From the NCBI GenBank assembly GCA_038093515.1, contig JBBPSI010000018.1:176858-240857 (forward strand): 64,000 bases of DNA, written 5' to 3'. The notes beneath the pieces were generated by a model. The model ran no database searches, had not been told where the DNA came from, and worked only from the letters and a program-made list of their open reading frames with translations. Shown piece after piece: positions 23,421 through 36,300 of the stretch (within the stretch, counting starts at the first letter, position 1; every line of letters begins with the position of its first letter). Made by a program: the position numbers and the translations under genes. Origin of the DNA: Butyriboletus loyo (lineage: Eukaryota; Basidiomycota; Agaricomycetes; Boletales; Boletaceae).

Positions 23421-26400
23421 ATGGTTTCATTTGAGGACTACGACGAGTTCGGGAACTACATTGGCGCGGACCTGGGCTCTGAAGATGAAGAGGCAGAGGC
23501 GATGGAAACTGGCTTTGGTGAAGGTTCACGGCACGAAGCTGCGCCTACCCTCGAAGGCTATGAAGAAGAGCCAATGCAGACAGAGGAAGCAGGCGCACTC
23601 ATGGAGGTGGAGGGTAAGTACATCCTGGTAGCAAATGGAGAGATCCCGTGTCGACTTTGAAACCAGAACCCGTGCATAATGCTGTCATTTTGCACGAAGA
23701 CAAGCAATACTACCCTTCCGCCGAAGATGTGTACGGGCCAGACGTCGAGACCCTTGTGCAGGAAGAAGATGCACAACCGCTTTCTGAACCCGTCATCGCC
23801 CCCATAAAAGTACGGAAGTGGACGGTAGAAGAGAAAGATATGCCCCAAACGCGCTACGATAAAGGGTGAGTAGATGTTTTTGGTTTCCTTGCTAACCCTT
23901 ATTAGATTTTCACATCAGATTTCTATTAAACATGATGTCTTTCCCTCATATGGTGCGAAATGTCGCGGTAGTTGGGCACTTGCACCACGGGAAGACAGCG
24001 CTCATGGATATGTTGGTTTTCGAAACGCACAAACTCGCGTGGGACGCAGATAACCCGGTTTGTGAGTCAGTTTCCTTGAGCGGCTATAGCTTACACTTCT
24101 TGATCTCCAGTTGAAATACACCGATACACACATCCTATCGCGTGAGCGAGAAATTTCGATCAAGTCATCGCCTATGTCGCTGGTTTTGTCAACCACCAGT
24201 GGAAAATCACATTTGGTGCATTTCATCGATACCCCGGGACACGTGAACTTCGTCGACGAAGTTGCGTCAACGATGCGACTAGTTGATGGCATTTTGCTGG
24301 TGGTTGACGTTGTTGAAGGGGTCTGTCTCGCATGGCTGTAGTTATTGGTCCCAACTGAATGACTGATACAGATGATGGTCAATACTGAAGCTATAATACG
24401 TCACGCCCTTCAAGAGGGTATCAAAATCACACTGCTGGTGAATAAAATCGACCGACTTATTCTTGAGTTGCGCATCAAGCCTACAGATGCGTACTACAAA
24501 ATCAAACACACTATCGAGGAAATCAATACATTCATCAGGTCAGCTCGCTTTCGTATGCAGAGATACGATCCTAACCAGATACACCCAACAGCGGTATCGA
24601 TCCAGATCCCGAGTTACGCCTAAGCCCCGAGAACGGGAACGTCGCGTTCGGAAGCACAGATATGGCGTGGTGTTTTACCCTTCGGTCTTTTGCCCAGATG
24701 TACGCAGACACATATGGTCCCCTGGACGTGTCTGCCTTCGCTGATCGCCTCTGGGGAGACATCTACTTCAACAACGAAACACGAAAATTCATGCGTAAAG
24801 CTTCTGACCCCGAGCAGTCTCGAACTTTCGTCCACTTTATTCTGGATCCCCTGTACAAGCTTTACAGTCATGTGCTTAGCGAGGAAACAGATGACCTCAA
24901 ACGAACGCTCGCATCACTCAACATCACACTGAAGCCTGTGATGTACAAAATGGATGTCCGCCCGCTACTCAAGGTGGTGCTCGACCAATTTTTCGGACCT
25001 GCAACAGGGCTCGTAGATATGATCGTCGAGCATATTCCATCTCCGGCAGTCGGTGCACCTACTAAAGTAGAACGAACATACACAGGTCCACAGACCTCGG
25101 AACTTGCCACATCGATGAAATCGTGCGACGCAGAGGGTCCTTTGATGGTCCAGATAACCAAGCTCTACCACACAACAGACGCTCAGTCTTTCAGAGCATT
25201 TGGTCGTGTTTTGAGTGGAACGCTACGAAAGGATGTGCAGATCAAGGTTTTGGGAGAGGGCTATTCGCCGGAAGATGAAGAAGATATGATGAAAGCTACG
25301 GTTGAAGGACTTTGGATAAATGGATCGAGGTGAGGAATGCTTCGCTTTGCATGACATCCTTTTTTACGGTTCATCTCCAGATACTTCATCCCAGTAGATG
25401 AAGTACCCACCGGAAACCTCGTCCTCATCGGTGGTGTCGATGCCTCAATTTCCAAAACCGCTACTCTTGCCTCTTTCGATATTGATGAGGACCTCTATAT
25501 TTTCCGACCCATCAAGCATATGACCGAATCGGTTTTGAAGATAGCCATCGAACCTATCGCGCCATCTGAGCTTCCCAAGATGTTGTCGGGTCTGCGGAGC
25601 ATCAACAAATCCTACCCTCTCGCCGCCACCAAAGTTGAGGAGAGTGGCGAGCATGTGCTCATTGGTACCGGGGAACTATATTTGGATTGTGTCATGCACG
25701 ACCTCCGGAAGCTATTCTCAGAAATTGAGATCAAGGTGTCTGATCCCGTCACAAAGTTTTCAGAGACGGTATTGGAAACGAGCGCGCTAAAATGTTATGC
25801 CGATACCCCGAACAAAAAGTGGGTTATGAAAACCAGTCGTTCATTAATACGGCGTGGACGTGGGCTAACGGGTCGATCAGAAACAAAATTACGATGATCG
25901 CAGAGCCGCTTGAAAGAGGGATAGCAGAAGACATTGAACGTGGCAGGGTGACGATGCGAATGACCCCGAAAGAGCGGGGAACGTTTTTTCAGGAGAAGTA
26001 TCAGTGGGATCTTCTGGCCTCGAGGTCGATATGGGCCTTTGGACCTGACGACAGCGGGCCGAATATCCTATTGGATGATACATTGCCCTCGCAGGTAGTT
26101 GATTGTTCTCTCTCCGCTCATTTAAGCACATCATTGACCCTCGTTTTGTAGGTAGACAAAAAGCTACTGGGATCAGTAAAGGAATACGTCAAACAAGGAT
26201 TCCAGTGGGGCGCGCGAGAAGGCCCACTCTGTGACGAGCGTAAGTCACGGCGGTGTTCTTTACGGTGGGGTGTCTGCTGACAGATGCGCAACAGCGATGC
26301 GGAACGTCAGGTTCCGGGTACTGGACGCCAGCTTGGCACAGGAACCAATCTTCCGTGGCGGAGGACAGATAGTACCTACGGCGCGACGCGTGTGTTACTC

Positions 26401-27020
26401 TTCATTCTTAATGGTAGGACCCTCTTTTCGCCCTTCACGATGCGTTCTGTTCATTACAGTGATAATAGGCCACCCCGCGCTTGATGGAGCCTATATACTA
26501 TGTGGAAGTCCAGGCACCGGCGGACTGTATATCTGCCGTGTATACCGTGCTTGCCAGGCGGAGAGGACACGTCACACAAGATACGCCCAAGGCAGGATCA
26601 CCACTGTACACTGTAAAAGCCCTCATCCCTGTTATCGATGCGAACGGCTTCGAAACAGACTTGCGTACTGCGACGCAAGGACAAGCGTTTTGCTCACAGG
26701 TGTTTGACCACTGGTCTATTGTCCCTGGTGAGTGAAACGACGTGGGGATGGGAGTTGTGTTAAGTGACGCGCCATAGGCGACCCGACGGACACGAGCATC
26801 AAGCTAAGGCCACTGGAGCCTGCTTCTGGGCAAGCGCTCGCGAGGGATCTCGTGCTGAAGACACGGCGGCGCAAGGGGCTCGGGGACCAGATAGCAGTGT
26901 CTAAATACCTTGACGACGAGTTTGTGGTACGTCGTGTCAGAGCGTTGGGTTGGTATATGTGTTGACCGACGATTGTAGCTCGCACTTTCAGCTTCGGGAC
27001 ATGCAGACTTGCTCGGATAG
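23421..27020 (+). CDS. snu114: Snu114, U5 snRNP EF-2-like GTPase
   Basis: Spliceosomal GTPase of the U5 snRNP that controls Brr2-driven unwinding. It starts at 23421 with [20 protein letters not shown] and an acidic N-terminal region typical of Snu114/EFTUD2. The G domain shows the P-loop GHLHHGKT, switch [10 protein letters not shown] and [11 protein letters not shown]. The family-specific continuation [17 protein letters not shown] follows. Later exons cover domain II ([15 protein letters not shown] region near 25440-25505), domains III-IV and the domain V segment ending [20 protein letters not shown]. The last exon ends GHADLLG at the TAG 27018-27020. About ten introns of 45-70 bp are inferred; the exon across 24580-24670 needs a frame change that a splice at about 24541-24580 provides. 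Expected length near 980 residues. Confidence 0.94.
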
Positions 27021-27275
27021 AGATGGGAGATGGGAACGAGAGTGTAACGTGTAACTAGTGTATGCCATGAGAACGAGCAGCGAACGGCGTCGAACTTTGA
27101 ACGTGGCCACCGGTGTGATGCTTGACCGTGGGAGAGTATACGTGGCCTTGCTAACCGGACAACATTTAGAGCGTGTCCGACTCTAACCTGGCTTTTTCCA
27201 AAACCTGTCATCTCCCCGCTCGTTTCCTCAACCGTTTCCTTTGTTTTATTCGAACTGGTCCTTCGTGTTATTACG

Positions 27276-29310
27276 ATGCGAAGCGTAGCGCTCTCTGTTG
27301 TCCTCGTCGCCGCCGCAGCTGGTGCAAATGCTGCCGACGACCACCCCGTCTTCAAGGTATGTTCGTGTCGTGCTATTCCGTACTCCGCGAACAAGCGTTC
27401 ACCCTTCCATTCAGGTCACGGAAATCACCGCCCCATTCATCGAGCAGTTCACCGACGACTGGTCCGAACGCTGGACGCCTTCTGAGGCTACCAAAAAGAC
27501 TCCTGTGGGCGGCGAGACCTTTTCCTACGTCGGCGAATGGAAGGTCGAGAACCCTCAAACGCCTCTCATCATTGGCAAGAAGGGTCTCGTTGCAAAGTCC
27601 AAGGCTGCGCACCACGCCGTCTCTGCCCCTTTTGCATCCCCTGTCGACTTCAAGGAAAAGCCCCTCGTGGTTCAGTATGAAGTGCAGTACCAAAAGGGCG
27701 GAAACTGCGGTGGTGGTTACATCAAGTTGCTCGAGGATGGCTTCCAGACGAGTGGGAAGGAATTCTCGGACACGACTCCTTGGGTGATTATGTTTGGTCC
27801 CGACTTGACCTGCCCAGGGAACAAGGTTGTTTTCGAGTCTCGCTGCTAGGCAAGCAAGTTCGCTGACGTGTTTGCCGTGGCATAGCTGCACTTCATTTTC
27901 CGTCATAAAAACCCTGTCTCTGGCGAGTACGAAGAGAAGCACCTTAGTGTTCCTCCCAAGCCAACTTTTGGCAAGGACACCAACGTCTACACCCTCGTTG
28001 TCAAGTGAGTCGGGTTTCGGAGGTGTTGTGATCATATATTTAACCACAATACAGCCCCAACAACACGTACGAGGTCCAGTTCAACGGAGAAGTTGAAAAG
28101 TCAGGTAACCTTCTTGAGGACTTTACGCCTCCTGTCAACCCTTCGAAGGAAATCGATGATCCCGAAGACGTGAAACCTGTAGATTGGGTCGACACCAAGA
28201 GGATCCCTGACTCTGATGCTGTCAAGGTAAATATGCTTTTTTGGTCCATGATGCCAGCCCGGTTAAACTTGTTTCGAATGGGTAGCCTGATGATTGGGAT
28301 GAGAGCGAGCCCTATGAGATCCTAGACGAGGGTGCTGCCAAGCCCGAGGGTTGGCTTGACGATGAGTCTGAAACCATTCCGGACCCTGGTAAGATTCCAC
28401 TCAGTGAGAGACTTGTATGAGTCTGATCATTCTTCAGATGCCGAAAAACCCGAGGAATGGGATGACGAGGAGGACGGTGATTGGATCCCACCCACTGTTT
28501 CCAACCCTGCATGTAGTGCAGCACCCGGCTGTGGCGAATGGAAACGGTACGTAGCCTCGTATCAGCACGTCTACCCCACACCGATGCGAAATTTTGTCTT
28601 GATAGTCCGTTCAAGGCCAACCCAGCATACAAGGGCAAGTGGTACGCGCCCATGATTGACAACCCAGCATACAAGGGTGAATGGGCACCCCGTAAGATTT
28701 CTAATCCCAGCTACTTTGAGGACGTCGAGCCGGTCAAGCACCTCAACAAAATCGTGCGTTCTCCAGTAGATTCTGTTCCGCGCTCTTGTGCTTACTGTGC
28801 CTTCATGTATAGGGTGGTGTCGGTATTGAACTATGGACCATGACTGAGGACATTCTCTTCGACAACATTTATGTCGGGCATTCCATTGCTGATGCGGAAG
28901 TTCTGCGTGCCGAAACGTGGGCTGTCAAGCATGCCCTTGAGGAAACCTCGAAGGCGACACCTGACGTCGAGGAGACCGAGATCCCAGAGTTTGCGACTGA
29001 CCCTGCTGGATTCGTGCGTGCCAAAGTCGGCGTGTTCGTCGACGATGTTCGCGAGGACCCTGTTAATGCCATCACGTCCCACCCCGAGACTGCTGCTGGA
29101 TTGCTTGGAGCTATTATTACGTTCTTCGCCCTGTTGGGTGCTTTGTTCGGCTTTGTTGGCGCCGGCCAGAAGCCCATCTCCAAAGCAAGTTCGAAGAAGA
29201 CGGATGCGCATACTCCAGACGACCAGAGGGATGAGAATGCCCCCGTCGCTCCTGCAGGTGATGGGCAAAAGGACGAGACCCCTGCCAGGAAACGCAACCC
29301 AAAAATCTGA
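27276..29310 (+). CDS. cnx1: Calnexin, ER lectin chaperone
   Basis: Membrane-bound ER chaperone for monoglucosylated glycoproteins. The start at 27276 gives a signal peptide ([20 protein letters not shown]). The lectin domain includes [31 protein letters not shown] and [15 protein letters not shown]. The P-domain arm follows with repeats of the KPEGWLDDE / [11 protein letters not shown] type and then [13 protein letters not shown] / [31 protein letters not shown] resumes the globular domain. A single membrane segment ([20 protein letters not shown]) near 29100-29160 leads to a short charged tail ending RKRNPKI, compatible with ER retention. About seven short introns. Domain order and length are as expected for fungal calnexin. 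Confidence 0.95.
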
Positions 29311-29644
29311 GCGAGCGGAGTGGAGGTGTGGGTTGGTGTAATACATGGAGGACACTGGATGGTCGAATTAAAATTCCTCTGTCCAACATAACATTTCGCT
29401 GCGAGTGACGACACGAACCAGAAATCTTCCCCGTTCTTCTTTGATCTTTGTTTCCTCTTACCGCCGTGTCTCGATGTGTTGACTTCATCACTTGTTTCCG
29501 TAGCATTTTGTCTACCTGGGGAGATGAAAAGAATGTATGGTGTTCCCATGGATCAAGTACGCCTGAAATCTGAGTTGGTCTCACTCGACTGCTGAATGTT
29601 ATCCGGCGATCAGTAACAAGGCTTGAATTCGACCAACTACCAAG

Positions 29645-30461
29645 ATGCTCGTCCTCCCCACTCTGCACACATACCTCTCCCAACTGCTCTCTCCTCCGTC
29701 CATACACACCGCACTGTTGCTCACACCTGAAGGCGCCTTGGTATCGTATGCCTCTCAGATGAGCGCAGAGAGCTCCTCAGTAGCGACGTTCACGCACGGA
29801 TCGCAATCCAGTTCTAGTAGTTCCGTCGTCTCAGGGGCTGGTGAGACGCCCTCCAGCTCGAGCTCTGTCAAATCGAATGGGTCATCGAGCTCCGGCACGC
29901 CACAGGGTTCTAAACCTGGCAGTTTTGCCAGCAAAGAGATGCGCACAGGACCTGCGCCACAGAGGTCCAAGGATGAGGTTCGGATGGTGGCAGGGCTTGG
30001 CGCGGAGGTGTGGGCCGAGACGAGGGAGGAAGGAGAGGGGATGGTTGAGAGCGAGGTACGTTCACGAGAGGGACGCAAGAGGTGTTCTGCATTGACAACG
30101 GGCACTCTACGACTACTACACGTCACAGCTCGGGCGGATTCTCGTACACGCTGTCGAAGATGGGAGGGATTCTGAACAAGGTACGGAGCCTCTGCTGTTA
30201 CTTGCGGTGAACGGGACGCTAGAGGCAGACTGGGATACGATGCGTATCAAGGCATGTGTACTGTGGTTGTAACTGCGAGTGATGGTACTAAACGATACAC
30301 AGGCACGCAAGCTGGCAACGTTTCTTGCGCCATCTGTGAACAAGCATCGTGGGATGATGGGTACGACAGCGACGGCGCCGTCGAGCTCGTTGAATGGCAG
30401 AAAGAGTCGGACGCAGAGTACGGCGACGTCGCCTGGACGGGGGATGTCGATGAACCGATGA
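29645..30461 (+). CDS. Roadblock/LC7 (LAMTOR2-like) protein
   Basis: Candidate Ragulator/EGO-type roadblock protein. Exon 1 (29645-30055) reads MLVLPTLHTYLSQLLSPPSI then ALLLTPEGALVSYAS, a roadblock beginning, interrupted by a Ser-rich insert of about 70 residues. The fold resumes with DEVRMVAGLGAEVWAETREE. Exon 2 (from 30129) gives LGRILVHAVED and PLLLLAVNGTLEADWDTM. Exon 3 gives KARKLATFLAPSV, resembling the last helix of LAMTOR2. The second intron (30252-30302, 51 nt) appears to use a GC donor (AAG/GCATGT). LAMTOR2-type proteins help anchor Rag GTPases on the vacuole/lysosome for TORC1 signalling. The insert makes this protein longer than animal LAMTOR2. The family call is reasonable, the exact orthology less so. 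Confidence 0.65.
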
Positions 30462-30577
30462 CCGTCCAGCTTTCTGTCAGTTAGACTTTTTGTCAAGTAA
30501 ACTTTTCAATATTGCATCCGCGGGAAAAAAATGTGTGTTCGTGTGGGGTGACGAAGAGCATGTTTTGAAAAATCACT

Positions 30578-32197
30578 TTGACGACGACGATAACGATGAC
30601 GACGTGGTCGAGCGCAACGTCGACGCTTCGTCTGTCTCGTCCCGCATTCGCATATCCGCGACTAGCACGACATGCGCGTCGCCAGTCTGCAAGCGTGTTT
30701 GCGACGCCCCAGCCGCCCGCATCGTCGCATGCGCGTTCCTCGCCGCTCTCGTCCCCGAAGACGGTCGACCCACACGCCCTGCTTAAGACAGAGATCACCC
30801 ACATCCGCTCGTCGCTCCTTAACCTCCTCGGTTCATCGCATCCGACTCTCTCCCAGATTGCCTCCTACTACTTTCACCAACCCTCGAAACAGTTGCGTCC
30901 CCTCCTCGTCCTCCTCTTCTCCCGCGCCACAAACGGTCTCGGTTCCCATTTTCCACTCAAGCTCTGGTCTTCAGAACATTCCCGTCTCAGTGCCGAGCAG
31001 CTCGACGCGCCCCTCTCGCGCCCAGACGTACTCAATGACTTTAATCCCTCCATGCCAGACCATACTGCCTCATTTAACTCTCCGTTTGACCTCCGACCTC
31101 CCCCAATGAATTCCTACCCTTCACCTCCCCCGTCTCTCTGCACCGATTCCGCGGTTTCATTACCCCAGCTAGCGCACACTCTTCTCCCCACTCAACTACG
31201 TCTTGCTCAGATAGTCGAAATGATACATGTAGCGTCCCTGCTCCACGACGACGTCATTGATGAGTCTGACCTTCGTCGTGGCGCGCCCTCCGCGCCAGCT
31301 GCCTTTGGCAGTAAGCTTGCTGTCCTTGGGGGTGACTTTTTGCTTGGTAGAGCGAGTGCGGCGCTCTCTCGACTCGGAGATAACGAGGCCGTCGAGTTGA
31401 TCGCGACCGTGATCGCTAACCTGGTCGAAGGCGAGATTTTGCAGATGAAAGGGACAGGCGCCCGGACCAATGTCGACTCATCGTCCTTGTCGCATTTATT
31501 CCCGTCCGGTGAGGTCGATATATCAAGTCTACATGCACAACCCTCGCACGCGGAGGTACCTTGCCCCGATAGGTGGAATACGTACCTCAAGAAGACCTAT
31601 CTCAAAAGCGCGTCGTTGTTAGCAAAAGGGGCACGGGCTGCGGTGGTCCTTGGAGGTTGCAGAGAGGGTGAGGTCTGGAAGGAGGTCGCATATGCCTATG
31701 GGCGGAATGTCGGTATTGCGTTCCAGGTGAGTTGTCTATTGTTTAGATACCACTTCGCATGACATTTACCATCCCATGGACTGACGCGTTCCCAGCTCGT
31801 CGACGATATTCTGGATTTTTCGTCCTCGGCGGCCCTTGGCAAGCCGGGTTCAGGAGCCGATCTTCGTTTAGGTCTTGCGACCGGTCCAGTGTTGTACGCT
31901 GCCGAAGAGTATCCCGAGTTGGAGCCCATGATCGCTCGTGGGTTCAAGCATGATGGGGATGTTGAACGGGTGGGTGTCATACTACCATTGCCTCTTTTTT
32001 CCTTTTGTCGATGACATTTCCACCCACCCGGATAGGCTCTATCTTTGATTCATGCTTCATCCGGCGTCGCCCGCACGCGTGATCTCGCACAAGCATATGC
32101 CGAGAAGGCGAGGGAAGTGCTTAGGGTACTCCCTCCGAGTGAGGCAAGGGAGGCATTGGAGGCATTGACGGATGGGGTCGTCAGGCGAGGGTGGTAA
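30578..32197 (+). CDS. coq1: Coq1, mitochondrial polyprenyl diphosphate synthase (ubiquinone side chain)
   Basis: Trans-prenyl transferase that makes the ubiquinone tail. The N-terminus is rich in Arg, Ser and Ala (LRLSRPAFAYPRLARHARRQ), fitting a mitochondrial targeting peptide. The substrate site KQLRPLLVLLFSRA precedes a Pro/Ser-rich insert. The first aspartate-rich motif is in LLHDDVIDESDLRRG, followed by GDFLLGRASAALSRLG and EGEILQMKG. After the intron near 31727-31796 comes the second aspartate-rich motif LVDDILDF. Another intron near 31971-32036 leads to the final exon, ending GVVRRGW with a TAA at 32195-32197. Starts at 30578 or 30593 are both possible. A GAC-rich run sits at the beginning of the frame. 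Confidence 0.92.
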
Positions 32198-33349
32198 GTA
32201 TATCGTTCCGACGGTGCATGACGTCCAAGGCAGAGAGTTACAGAAGCCAAGACATTGCTCGCTCAGATACCATGCACATAGAACGTTTGGAACCATCGAC
32301 CTGCTATGTCACGCATCGCATTTTTGACCTTTGGAACCAGATTCCTGTACCGCTCCAACGGAGACACTATAGAGTCAATGCACAGTACTTATTGGATCCA
32401 TATAATAGAAATCATCTTGATCCGTCGCCCTGCATATCCTGGTTAGTGAGGTTTCATCGTGGAGCCAGCTCACGGGGACAACGTTGGTCATGTCTGACGA
32501 TTTATGGAGCCTGAGAGCCGGAGACGTTCCATTCATGGAAGATCTCCAAAAATACAAAATATTGTTTGGGCTGTAGTGACGACGTCCTCTTTCGCATCAA
32601 CTCTTCAACGGCAAGGGATCCTACGCAGGGAGTACAGCGTCGGAGTGCTGGGTCGTGGTCGACCAAACCATTATGTGCGTTCACGCTCAACAACTTTGTC
32701 TGAATGCAGTTTACACGCACGTTCTAATCGTCAACGTCGTAGTGGGAACGTGCATGACGAGCCGTCTCGGTGGGGATTTCATCGATGCGGCTGAGCAAGG
32801 ATGTCGGGTACTTCGGGGAGACGCAGTGCAATCCCAGCGACGTTGGCAAATCAGTCACCGAGATTCGCGCCAAGTGCCAGTGGGACAGAGCGCCCACGCA
32901 TCATCAGAAACCCCGTTACATCGATGCCTCCCGCCTATTGCTGGACCCGCTGAAGAACCACGGCGTCTTTCAAGACGCAACCGTAAACACACTTGCGAAC
33001 CCATACGTGCTGGTGAGAGAGGACAGTGAGTTCTTGCTCGCAGAACAAGCATCGTCGGAGCCGACGATGATGCGAAGAACTGGCCTTATAACCCAGAGAC
33101 GTTGTTTGGAGGTGTCCATGTAGACCATACTCGGGGAACAAGACTGTAGCTATAGCTATAGCCCATGTTTCAAGTCAATCATGGGACCTTTCGTGATACA
33201 AGTAACGCATGACGTGGGTGACACAAATCTCCGTTCGTCCTCAAGTAGAGAGATAGTGGAGTTCCCTTCGTAGTGGTATGTAGTACACTCGGATATCACC
33301 GGTACGATTGCAATGCAACGAAGACCCGAGATGAAAAAGGCAAACGAGC
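32198..33349. other. 1.15-kb region between coq1 and the MCC alpha gene
   Basis: Both neighbours end here (converging genes). Two overlapping ORFs on the plus strand (32655-33029 and 32770-33123) are the only ones over 90 codons. The second contains YIDASRLLLDPLKNHGVFQD followed by ATVNTLANPYVLV, which has a protein-like composition, but I recognise no family and no complete exon chain. It may be a relic or chance. Confidence 0.4.
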
Positions 33350-36300
33350 TCACTCTGCCTCTGCCCCATCCTCCTCAATATCCACCAACTCCTTCCCCTC
33401 TTCCACCATCTCGCCCTTGGCACAGCCGACAGCCTTCACGACACCTGCTACCTCGGCTCTCAACACCGTCTCCGTCTTCATGCTCTCCAAAATGACGACC
33501 GCTTGACCCTTGTCGACGCGCTGCCCTGGACTCACGCGCACCTCAACCACCAAACTCGGCATCGGTGCACGTAGCGCGCCCTTGTGTGCGACCTGGACGT
33601 CTCCTCCCAAGGACAACAGCCACGGGGGAGGAGGGAGTGTAAGTGTCGTCTTAGTCCCGCCGGCTGAGAAGAGATGGAGTCGTTCCATCGTATTTGGAGA
33701 TGTCGATGCAGGAACGGCACGCGGCGGGGGTTGTGAGACGATAGTCGTGTTCGTCGAGAATGCAGCAAGCGTCGTTGGGGAGGTAAGGCGCGCAGCGACC
33801 GACTTGAAAGTCGTTGGCGAGGAGCCATCCACGGTAATGTCAAAGTGACTGGGAGAGGTGTGTTTGAGCGTGACGTTGATGCGGGCAGCCGACGTTTCGT
33901 CCTTGGACAGCGTGATGGTGCGCTCGTAGACATCGCCACCAAACCGTCGTGCGCCGAGAGACGTCCACGGGCTTTGAAGGACAGAAGGAACCGTTTGATC
34001 TCGAAGGACAACATACAGCGCAGCCTGGGCTAATAGTTCCGGGGAGGGGTCCAAAATCGGCGGGAACAACTCTGAATAGTGTTTCTTGATAAATCCTGTC
34101 TCGACATCCCCTTCGATAAATGCATCGTTGCCTGCAAGCGTTCTGAGAAACTCGATATTAGTAGAAACACCGACTACTTTATATTCTTCCAGTCCCCGCC
34201 TGAGCATTCTCAAGGCCTCGGTCCGATCTCGTCCGTGAACCACAAGCTTAGCTATCATCGGGTCATAAAATATGCCGATCTGAGCGCCTTCAGTGAAACC
34301 TTGCTCGAGTCGGAGTGATGGGGTAATCGCAGTAGATGTATCGGGTACGCGTCGGGAAGGTTCAGCCAATTCCGTAGCGAAAGGTGGCAATGAAGGTGCA
34401 AAAACATGCGTCGGGATAGGTGTGGAGAGGTATAAGAGCCGTCCCGAGTCAGGGAAAAAATCATTTCGGGGGTTCTCAGCGTAGATCCGTGCCTCAAATG
34501 CGTGGCCGACGAGAGGGATGGAGGACTGAGTGAGAGGAAGGGGATTTCCAGCCGCAACCTATTGCGAATGTAAGTCACGATGAAACAATATCAGCACGTG
34601 GAAGCAATACCTCGAGTTGCCATTCCACGAGGTCAAGACCAGTTATCATTTCCGTGACGGGGTGTTCGACCTGTAAACGCGTATTCCTATCGTCGATGTT
34701 AGCTCACGTTCGTCTCGTAAAACTTGTGGACACTCGCATCTCCATGAAGTAGAACCTCTGCGTATCATTGTCAAAAATGAATTCCACCGTACCCGCCCCG
34801 ACATAGTTGACTGCTCTCGCAGCAGCGACGGCCTTCTCGGACAAGTCCGCCCGAAGTTCAGGGGAAAGGCCTGGTGCAGGAGCCTATCAAACATGGGTGG
34901 TTACACGATCATCCACTGCAATGCTGATGTATATCACACCTCCTCGATGATCTTTTGGTTACGTCTCTGTACAGAGCAATCTCGCTCCCAAAGACTAACC
35001 CCCCCACCCAGCGAATCTGCAAATACTTGTACTTCCACATGTCTCGGGCGTTCGATATATTTTTCAATGAGGACATCTGCATCGCCGAATGCCTTCAATG
35101 ACTCGCGTTTCGCGGATTCCAGGGCATCCATAAACTCGGAGGGTGTCGACACGACACGCATACCTTTGCCGCCTCCGCCATGAATGGCTTTGATCAAAGC
35201 AGGGTAACCTAAAAAGAAAGTCGTATTTCAAACAATCCAGTGGCACCGTCAGATGATCCGCTGAGGACTGACCAATTTTCTCCGCCTCGGCGAAGAGAAA
35301 CTGGGGATCTTGGTTGTTACCGTGATATCCTGGAACGCATGGCACGCCAGCAGCTTTGATCCACGAGCGTTGGCAACACGACTAGAGGTTGACAGTGACA
35401 GACAGCGACCTACCGGACATGATGTTTTTGGATTCGCTGATGTGTTTCTTCGATCATCACAGCATGTAATGCGGCCAAGGACATGTACCGACCTCTTGGA
35501 GCCCATGGAGACGATGGCAGTCGAGGGTGGGCCAATGAACACGATCCCTTCTTGTGCGAGCCGTTCGGCAAATTTGGCGTTCTCGCTGAGGAAACCATAC
35601 CTAGATATCGTTCGATTAGAACAACACCCGAACGAGAGGGAGGCCATCTTACCCAGGATGGACGGCCTACAGGTGGTGCGGGTCGGGACAAGAATAGTCA
35701 AAGGATCACCCCGATCAAGACCAGTACAATACGGACCTGTGCACCGCTCTCGTGACACACCTCGATGATCTTTTCCATGCGCAACTGGTATCACTGAGTC
35801 AACACCACACCGCCAAGTCCGCTCGCACCAAAGACTCACATAGCTCTCTGCCGAAGGTGCAGGACCGATGCAATACGCCTCGTCGGCTTCGAGGACGTGT
35901 AACGACTGCACATCCGCTTCGCTATACACCGCCACCGTCTTGATCCCCAACTTCTTAGCTGTCCGAATCACACGACATGCAATCTCTCCCCTGAGACGCC
36001 CACCAAACGCATTAGCAAACGAGCATGCGTGACTGAGTTGGCGCAGACCTGTTGGCGATGAGTATCTTGTCGAAATGAGGCTTCCTCGTGAACGAGGAGG
36101 GATTCGCTGACAAATGGACGTCAGCAGGTGCGAGGTCGGGTGCGACGCCATCTACTCACTCGGAGCAGCGGTTTCGAGTCCTCTGTGTGGTGGCACGCTG
36201 ATGGGACGAGTTCGAGGACTTGTCTCTGATGGAAGATTCGCAAGCGCACGCGTTTGGCCGGTTAGCCCGGGTGTCCTGGGTGCACGAACAACGACTGGTG

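Noticed and set aside
27373..28047. 224-codon minus-strand ORF
   Set aside because: Antisense to calnexin lectin-domain exons.
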